From Papaver somniferum (lineage: Eukaryota; Streptophyta; Magnoliopsida; Ranunculales; Papaveraceae), in assembly GCF_003573695.1 (NCBI RefSeq), contig NC_039358.1, forward strand, positions 95,554,881-95,618,880: DNA of 64,000 nt, given 5' to 3'. Shown here piece after piece: positions 57,540 to 64,000 of this stretch. Position numbers and translations under genes: made by a program. The first letter of the stretch is position 1. Every line of letters starts with the position of its first letter. The notes under the pieces were generated by a model, which was given only the letters and a program-made list of their open reading frames with translations, did not search any database and was not told the origin of the DNA.

Positions 57540-60500
57540 TGTAGATGGGGAAAAACGATTCGATGGTTTTTATGGAATTGGGGAGACGACCGTAAGGAGG
57601 AGACTCCTCGAATCGAGCGAAATTTTAAACCTCACACAGATGCACCGCTGCAAAGGAGGTGCTTTTGATTCGAGAGATCAATCTGCAGTACTCCGGCCTA
57701 AATCAAGACAATGACCGTTCCAGAGTAAATTCGGTCACAACAGAGGATGGTTTGTGGAATCAATGGTAATCAAAGATTGTGGGTGTGTGAATTCTGAATA
57801 TGATAAGCTTTGAATGATTGAAATTTCTCAATTGAGAGTAGTTGCTCAATTGATAAGTTGATGATATCGTGTTGTCTATGAGACGTGAGATTGATGATAC
57901 TGTTGATGCTGATGATTCAATCATGATTCAGAGACTTATTTATATTGCTGGAATTTTTGACACCATGACCCCATGAAGTGTGACAGTTGATGAAATCAAG
58001 GAGTGGGGAAGTGGAGATCGTGTTTGAAACCAGTTGCTCGACGTGTGGAGACTTGGTCGATTTTCCACCCACTACCTCGTGAATTCCTTCAACTGATTGC
58101 ACGACTTGCTCACATTCCATCGTGTGTTTGAACACACGTGTCGTAGACCGTCAGACCAAAACCCTAAGTGATATCCCCCCAAAGTGACACGATTGACATC
58201 TCGTGGTATGCTAGTCAATTGATGACTTCGTGGTTTGATGGGACGATGAGTCCATGTAGTTGCTGAGTTGAACATGATGTTCTGAAACTCACGAGTTGAA
58301 CATGTCATGAGACATATGTATAGTTCTTACGATGAAGTGAGCAAGTATTGCTCATTCGATGGATTGTTGAATATTGATTGTTGAACCAATATTCCTTGGT
58401 TCGAGCAAATATTTATCATCTGAGAAATTTTTTTCTCATGTGATGAATTGTTGAATATTTGATCATCTGAGCATGTGTTGCTCATCTTATGGATTATTGG
58501 CAGCGTACCAAAAATATTAATTAGAATACTGGTCGTTGAACCGAGCATAATTAATAAAATTAATGACCATGAGGTCGTCATAAAATTATTAAGGTTAGAA
58601 TATGGAATGATGATCCTTGGATTCAGAAACCCTAATTTGATCAATTGATGATCAATTCATGGTTCGTCAGAATTTCAACCATGGGACGAAGGAGGGAGCG
58701 ATTACATGGGACCGTGGATCAACCATGTAGTGTCCATATGTCTTGTTGGTGAAAGAATGATTAAATGCTGGTTTAATCATTTATTTGAAAATGCTCGTCT
58801 GAGCCTTATGACGAGGCGAGGGACCGACCATGGAGTCATGAAACTGGCCCTGGCTTGTCACGTGATCGCCTGGCGATCACTTCATGAAAATCCAAAGTGT
58901 TTGGAAGAGTTTTGGACCTAATACGAGCAATTGTGCAAATTAGGTCAAAACTGTGAAAATTGATGGGACCGGCTTCCGTGAGCCAAAGAGACAATCTTGG
59001 TCGGTCAAGATAGCGTGCTCGTGTCCCCAAGGCATCCGCGTCTCAGTCCTGAGAATTTTGATATTTTCTGGCGTGCAATTGAGCATTCATTCGAGAAAAT
59101 ATGCCAAAATTAGGGTTTCGACGAAACTGAGGAAAACACCATGAGATGATGAAAAATAATTATAAAATAAGGAATGAGGAGGCTTGGGACCGTCGTGGTC
59201 AAGGAATGGTCGGACGGTCGTGACCACTGTCCCGTGGTGCCTTTTCCTTAATTTTATAATATTTTGATGATTTTATGAAAAATTCATGAATTTTGAGAAA
59301 TTTGATGAATTTAGGGAGTTTCCATGAATTGAGGGAGTTTTCATGAGTTCAAGGAATAAAAAAATATTAAAATAATAAAAACAAGGACGTGTGGGATCGT
59401 GGAAGGCATGGCCGGCCGGTTTGGGCCGGTCCCACGAGTTTCCCTAATTTTTGTGCATTTTTCATGTATTTTTGATGAATTGAGGGAATTTTTCATAATT
59501 TGAGAAAAATACCATGAAATCAAGGAATTTGATGAATTCAAGGAAAACTAATAATAAAATAATAAAACAAAGGGGCGTGTGGGACCGGCTAGGGCATGGT
59601 CGGCCGGCCAAGGCATGGTCCCACAAGTTTTCATAATTTATTTTATTTTATTATTATTTGATGATTTGTGCAAAAATGATTGGGTGTTGGTGCCCAGCTT
59701 GTAGCTAGGTTACCAACACATTTCTTGTAATGTTACTCTTTTCCCTATTTTCAATAAAAGCCCTCAGAGGTACGTTTTCATTATAAAATAATAAGGAACC
59801 GTGGGGTGTGGGGACGGTTGGGACCAAGGCATGGCCGGTCGGCCAACGGTCACGCCCCACACCTTTCCTTAATTTAATATTATTTATTATCGAATTATGG
59901 AAGTACCATGAAACCGAGGAGTTTCCTCGAGACGAAGGAGATTTGATAAAATGAGAGAATTTTCATCAAATCATGGAAAATAATAAAAATGCATTAAAAA
60001 TATAAAACTGGCGTGGGATTGACCACGACACGGTCGGTCGGTCGTGTGTCCGTGCTCCCAGCTCCCTGGTCAATATTTTTAATTATTTATTATTTCTTCT
60101 CTATTTTGCATAGGTTCATCGTTTCGTTGTATTTTTGAAATACTCGTTCGTGCGGTGATTGTTAGTGTATCATCGTTGAATACACCTTCACCATTTGAAT
60201 CGGGGATTACTTATAGGTAGCTCAGACGCCCGGTTGTTGATTATTTATTATTAGTTGTGGAATTCAGTGGAGAATAATTCACAAAACTGAGTAATAAGAT
60301 GTTTATTATTAATTCATAGGATCGGCTGAGGATTCGACTACGAATTCATAATAATAAAGTGAGCATTACCATTTCATGGGATCGTAGATTCGACCATAGA
60401 ATCAGAGTAATTAAGATTTGTCTATTATCATTTATGAGACCAGTTGTGGATTCGATCATGAAATCGAAGTAATGAGATAATATAGTTATTGTTATTCTAT

Positions 60501-61118
60501 GAGATCAAGCCGTGGATTCGATCATAGAATCAGAACAATTGTTTATTGCCATTCCGTGGGACCAGTTGCAGATTCGACCATGGAATAGGAGCAATTGTTA
60601 TTTCCATTCCATGGGACCAGTCTTGGATTCGACCATGGAATAGGAGCAATTGTTATTGCCGTTCCATGGGACCAGTCGTGGATTCGACCATGGAATATGA
60701 GCAATTGTAATTAGGAATAATTAACTTTGTGGCTCTATACTAGCAGAGAAAGATGTCTAGGAGCATTAATTATCTCGATATGAGCTTGTCGGTAAGTCAT
60801 ATCCTTTATATAGTCAGGGTAAACTCGTTGTTTGTTCCTGAAGACGTTATCGCTCTATACTAGCAGAGCAAGTTGTCTAGGAGCCGTCCATCTCGTGATA
60901 CTATATAGAAATAATCACTGAAAGTGTTCAGTGTTCATGAGATATGCCGTTGTCAAGTCGTGAGACTACATATCTACATGTACTCTGAAAGAAAGTACTC
61001 TCCGTTCAGAATTCGATGAGAGACCCGTGTCTCAATACTCACGCCTGATTGCTGGATCAGAGCTTCGTATAATTATGAGTTCACGATTTTAGCCCTTGTC
61101 GAAAATACACCATCTACA
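57540..61118 (-). repeat. 5' LTR of Tat element 2
   Basis: 3579 bp, highly similar to 46968-50531. No gene. It carries five GC-rich palindromic blocks (59185-60060), three clear copies of the 57-bp repeat, and two GCTCTATACTAGCAGAG copies (60732 and 60852). About 100 bases at 59678-59782 have no counterpart in the left LTR. Confidence 0.9.
59678..59782 (+). other. Foreign segment present in only one LTR of Tat element 2
   Basis: At 59678 the text GATTTGTGCAAAAATGA leaves the left-LTR version (which goes on ACCATGAAATCAAGG) and runs through TTGGGTGTTGGTGCCCAGC, TTTCAATAAAAGCCCTC to TTCATTATAAAATAATAAGG, where the two LTRs rejoin. It contains an AATAAA signal and looks like the 3' end of a transcript. 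It replaces about 85 bases of the left LTR. Confidence 0.65.
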
Positions 61119-61869
61119 GTTGGTCACACTATATCAGTTTAGCTGTTCTTTATCGGACCTTCACTGCTCGCTCGACTTTCTGGTTTGACCGATAGTTCTT
61201 CACCCGAGGCCGAGTCTTAATCGTCCAGTTAACACGATGTCGCCCTTCTCTTCTTCTAGTTCCTTTGTTTGACCATCTCCCTTCGTCTGACCGAGTGCTT
61301 TCTGATTGTTCGCCCGACCTGTCAGAGGATAAGGATCACGTCACATCCGACCCACGTGATACCTCGCTCCTTGCGCCGTCTGGTTTTATCTTGTGCTTCG
61401 CCGCTCTTTTGTCTTTGGTGTATCACAACTTAGGATCTTGCCACCTAGCCCTGTGGATTATCTACACCTACATTTATGCCCCTTCTTTCGCTCGTGTGCT
61501 TGGCATGAGGGAAAGAAAATCCCTCCACCTTCCCACGTCCTCGAGCATGCCGAGAATTCCGCCATGTAGTCTCCCACTAATTCTCTCTTTATGACTTGTA
61601 ACCGTTGTTGTCGGTTGAGGCGCTGCACCCTATAAATACCTACCTTTATGTTCTCTTTCCTTTGCTCGCCATTTTTCAGAGAAACCAAGTGTTGTTCTTC
61701 TTTTTTATTTTCCTCCCACTTTACTGACGCCATTAATTCCGGTGATTCCCTTATCTTCTCCGTCTTCGGATTTGATGTTTTTGTTAGTGAGGTTTGCGAC
61801 AATCGTGGTTAGTTCTTCCTTTTACTTCTCTCTCCACCAACGTTCGTATCTCTCCGTTCGCTTTCTGCC
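61119..61869 (+). promoter_or_regulatory. Resumed host LTR-like DNA and promoter of the gene at 61870
   Basis: After the TSD GTTGG the sequence interrupted at 46967 resumes. It is more GC-rich than its surroundings. A TATA box (TATAAATACC) stands at 61631-61640, followed by a pyrimidine-rich leader and the start context TTTCTGCCATGGCT, a good plant initiation site. The 109-codon frame at 61265-61594 has no sign of being real. Confidence 0.5.
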
Positions 61870-64000
61870 ATGGCTACTTCTTCTCCATCAATGACTGAAA
61901 AAAGGTGTGTGAGTGATACCTTCTCCGAGGGCGATGTTGTTTCTCTTGATTCCCTATTTTGGCTTGAGAGTCCTTCCCATCACGATTATCGTGCTATAAA
62001 TTCCCTTTTTCCTGATGATTCTCCCTTTTTTTCATGTAGGGATGATAAGAGAGTCTCCAAAGACTTGTCTGATGATGAGTTTATTGAACAGTTGAAGGAA
62101 GAATTCGGTCCTCACAAATATGAAGTGACCCTAGTCTCGGGCCAGACGGGTGTGTTGAAGAAGACTGATGTCGATAAGCATGAGCATTCGTCCGAGGCGG
62201 TCATCGTCACTCGTGGGCAGTTGGAACTTGGCCTTCGCTTTCCTCTATACAACCCTGCCAGCCCTTTCTACTATGAGGTATTGTCGCAGCTTCGTCTGTA
62301 TCGGGCCTTGACTCAGTGGAATGGCAACACTTTACGTCTGATGAATGAGTGGAGAGACCGAGGCGAGGGTCGCGGATCTACGACCGATTGGTCGACCTAT
62401 AAGCCTTAAGACGCTCCGGATTACACTTCTGCCAATTTTATCGTGAACTACCGGAGCGGGACAGCTACCAATGGCGACCTTGCTGGTTTTGCTGCTAGCC
62501 CTCACCGTCAGAAATCTATGCCCGAGGGTGTTGACAGATTGATGCTAGATGCTGATCCCCTTGGTAAAGGTTCCAACAAGCGTGCTCGCCACACCAATGA
62601 CCCATACTGGGACCGAGTTCCACTTCTTGTTCGCGGCCAAATTTTGCATGGTAGCTTTCCTCCTCCTCAATTTCCTGCAGAGCCTTATCCATTCTGGGTG
62701 ATTAACGATGATAAGATTTTTTTCCACTTTCTTTGATTCCTGCTGTATCGGCTTGGGGTATTGATTACTTTCTTGTCATAGGTTAAGCCTCAGGGCAAGC
62801 CTACTAAATCGGCTTCTATTTCCAATAAGAGGAGCGCTGTCACAAGGGTCGAGGAAGACCAGGGAAAGGTAACAAACATATAGCTTTTATTCTAAGTACA
62901 TGTACTTGCCCCTGTTTTTTTCCTTCACGTGTTCTGACGTTGAACCTTGTGCAGAAAATCCCTAGGCGCGAGGATGAAGATGTTGGAGGGTCCGATACTG
63001 TTGGTGGTGAAGGTTTGGTTCCAAGGCGTAATCCTCCTCGGGGAAAGGTGGAGGCGAAAGGAGTGGTGCTGAAAATATCGGACATTGTGATCGACATCCC
63101 CGATCAAGAAGATGAGGACGATATATTCGGGGACAAGCATATGTTTGATGAGGATGCTAGTGGTCATAAGGAAGGGGATGTTCCTGCGGAAACTGCTATT
63201 ATGACTCCTATCGTGCAGTCTGGAGCTCAGGGGCCGACCCATACATCGCTCCAAAAGCTGCCCCAGAAGGATGTTGGGTCTCCATCGGGTGTTCTAACAT
63301 CTTTTACCATATCGGGCCCTATGTGTGATTCTCTTGGAGCATTACACTCGGAGGAGTTCGGCTCCTATACTGATGATCAGATGATTGCTATCGTGCCCCT
63401 GTATCCTGACATTGCGCCGGTCTTTGATAATCTGGTAATTGGTTTGTTTGAACTCTTCGTTTTGATGTTTTCGGGCCTTACTAATCTCGTCTTGGGATGG
63501 AATTTGTAGGCGTTGAATCGGTCGAGGTTGGAGGCTGCACTCCGCGGACAAGAGATTAGGAAGTTGGAGGCTGCTCTTCAGCAGGAGAAGGAACGATCTC
63601 GTGACCTGGAGATCAAACTCGCCGATGCTCAAGGTATATTGTTTACATAGTTGTGTTGATTGAGTTCTTCGTACCAATGTCCTGAGTCGATTATTGTTCT
63701 TCTAGCCAAAATATCTAGTATAGATCTAGACGCTTCTTCGGAGTATAGGCTTATGAAGAGAAAATGGGATATCCAGAAAGATCATATGGAGAATCTTCGA
63801 AAACGAGTTTCCAATAAGGATGGGAAGATAGACCGACAGGAGGCCGAGATCCAGCAACTTCAAGAGGAATTGGACAGATATCGCCTGTTTGAGTATGTCC
63901 CCGAGGAGATAGATAACTTACAAGCTATCTTGGGCATGTTTCAAAGACTTGCTGGTGACAAAAAGTTACTAGCCGATAATATGGAGAGCCAAAATGGTTC
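61870..64000 (+). pseudogene. Multi-exon gene with a Transposase_28-like domain and coiled coil; one premature stop; runs off the window
   Basis: Exon 1 starts at ATG 61870 and stays in one frame to about 62700 apart from a TAA at 62407-62409 (DWSTYKP, stop, DAPDYTSANF). Later exons with canonical borders: 62782-62868, 62955-63434, 63510-63633 and 63706 to the window end; phases 0, 0, 0 and 1 join perfectly. The exon 1 donor is unclear. Residues 100-165 (RGQLELGLRFPLYNPASPF, YYEVLSQLRLYRALTQWNG) resemble the plant putative gypsy-type transposon domain (Transposase_28). Then a basic linker (NKRARHTNDPYWDRVP), an acidic region (DIPDQEDEDDIFGD) and a long coiled coil (LEAALRGQEIRKLEAALQQE; DRQEAEIQQLQEELDRYRLF). 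Such proteins occur as extra ORFs of Tat-lineage elements and as dispersed copies. The stop argues for a pseudogene, but all else is well kept. Confidence 0.65.

Larger units (their letters stand above)
46968..61118 (-). mobile_element. Tat element 2: Ty3/gypsy LTR retrotransposon, minus strand, pol-deleted
   Basis: A 14.15 kb element with LTRs 46968-50531 and 57540-61118 bounded by TGTAGATGG/CCATCTACA, a perfect 9-bp inverted terminus. GTTGG flanks it on both sides (46963-46967 and 61119-61123), a perfect TSD. On the minus strand it has PBS, gag, a protease remnant, a 2 kb part without known domains, then the antisense gene, the PPT and the 3' LTR. RT, RNase H and integrase are absent, so it is non-autonomous. 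PBS and PPT match those of element 1, so both could have used the same helper enzymes. Confidence 0.9.

Noticed and set aside
61265..61594. 109-codon plus-strand ORF upstream of the gene at 61870
   Set aside because: It overlaps the promoter and TATA region, has no recognisable domain and an unremarkable composition.
61870..64000. An ordinary single-copy cellular gene
   Set aside because: The Transposase_28-like domain with an acidic linker and coiled coil is typical of repeated transposon-associated genes, it carries a premature stop, and its surroundings are entirely repeats. Not fully excluded.

Overview
This window is plant nuclear DNA from a large, repeat-rich genome, most likely a eudicot; the species cannot be named from the sequence. 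It is AT-rich and almost all transposable-element sequence. I see no intact cellular gene, rRNA, tRNA or CRISPR array. The recognisable material is LTR retrotransposons of three kinds (Ty3/gypsy of the Tat/Ogre-like type, a decayed chromovirus-like Ty3/gypsy, and Ty1/copia of the Sirevirus type), one TRIM concatemer, one L1-type LINE, the remains of a CACTA (En/Spm) DNA transposon and several solo LTRs. Nearly all coding regions carry stops, frameshifts or lost catalytic residues.

Left block, 1-33830, is a deep nest. A CACTA element ends at 33830 and holds a DUF4216-like coding fragment at 18785-19035. It was hit by Sirevirus A (gag from 9898, 3' LTR 15926-18784), by a Tat-type LTR ending at 20697, and by an inverted Sirevirus solo LTR (21237-22891 plus 32245-33392). 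That solo LTR was split by a second Sirevirus, B (22892-32244). Sirevirus A was itself hit by a solo LTR (12861-15475, perfect TSD), which was hit by a five-LTR TRIM concatemer (13692-14609, perfect TSD), and at its 5' side by a Tat-type LTR (1-1322 plus 9852-9897). That LTR was then split by Tat element 1 (1323-9851).

Middle block, 33831-46967, holds the Tat-type LTR into which the CACTA element jumped, a Tat RNase H/integrase remnant, a decayed chromovirus-like gag-pol on the minus strand, a dead LINE on the plus strand (about 40189-45050), and a solo LTR (45496-46433) whose U3 is an array of 17 small hairpins.

Right block, 46968-64000, is dominated by Tat element 2 (46968-61118, perfect TSD GTTGG, LTRs of about 3.57 kb). 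It inserted into an inverted LTR-like sequence. To its right a multi-exon, coiled-coil gene starts at 61870 and leaves the window.

The most interesting signal is a gene carried antisense inside the Tat elements. Elements 1 and 2 both run on the minus strand, and both carry between the 3' LTR and the pol side a plus-strand gene coding for homologous proteins (3960-4769 and 51589-53610). The second has its own TATA box and canonical introns. The gene at 61870 has a similar position and strand but a different domain. A second unusual item is Sirevirus B, which has lost gag-pol and carries instead an ORF resembling the plant putative-transposon-protein domain. Conserved stem-loops lie in the long 3' noncoding part of both Sireviruses.
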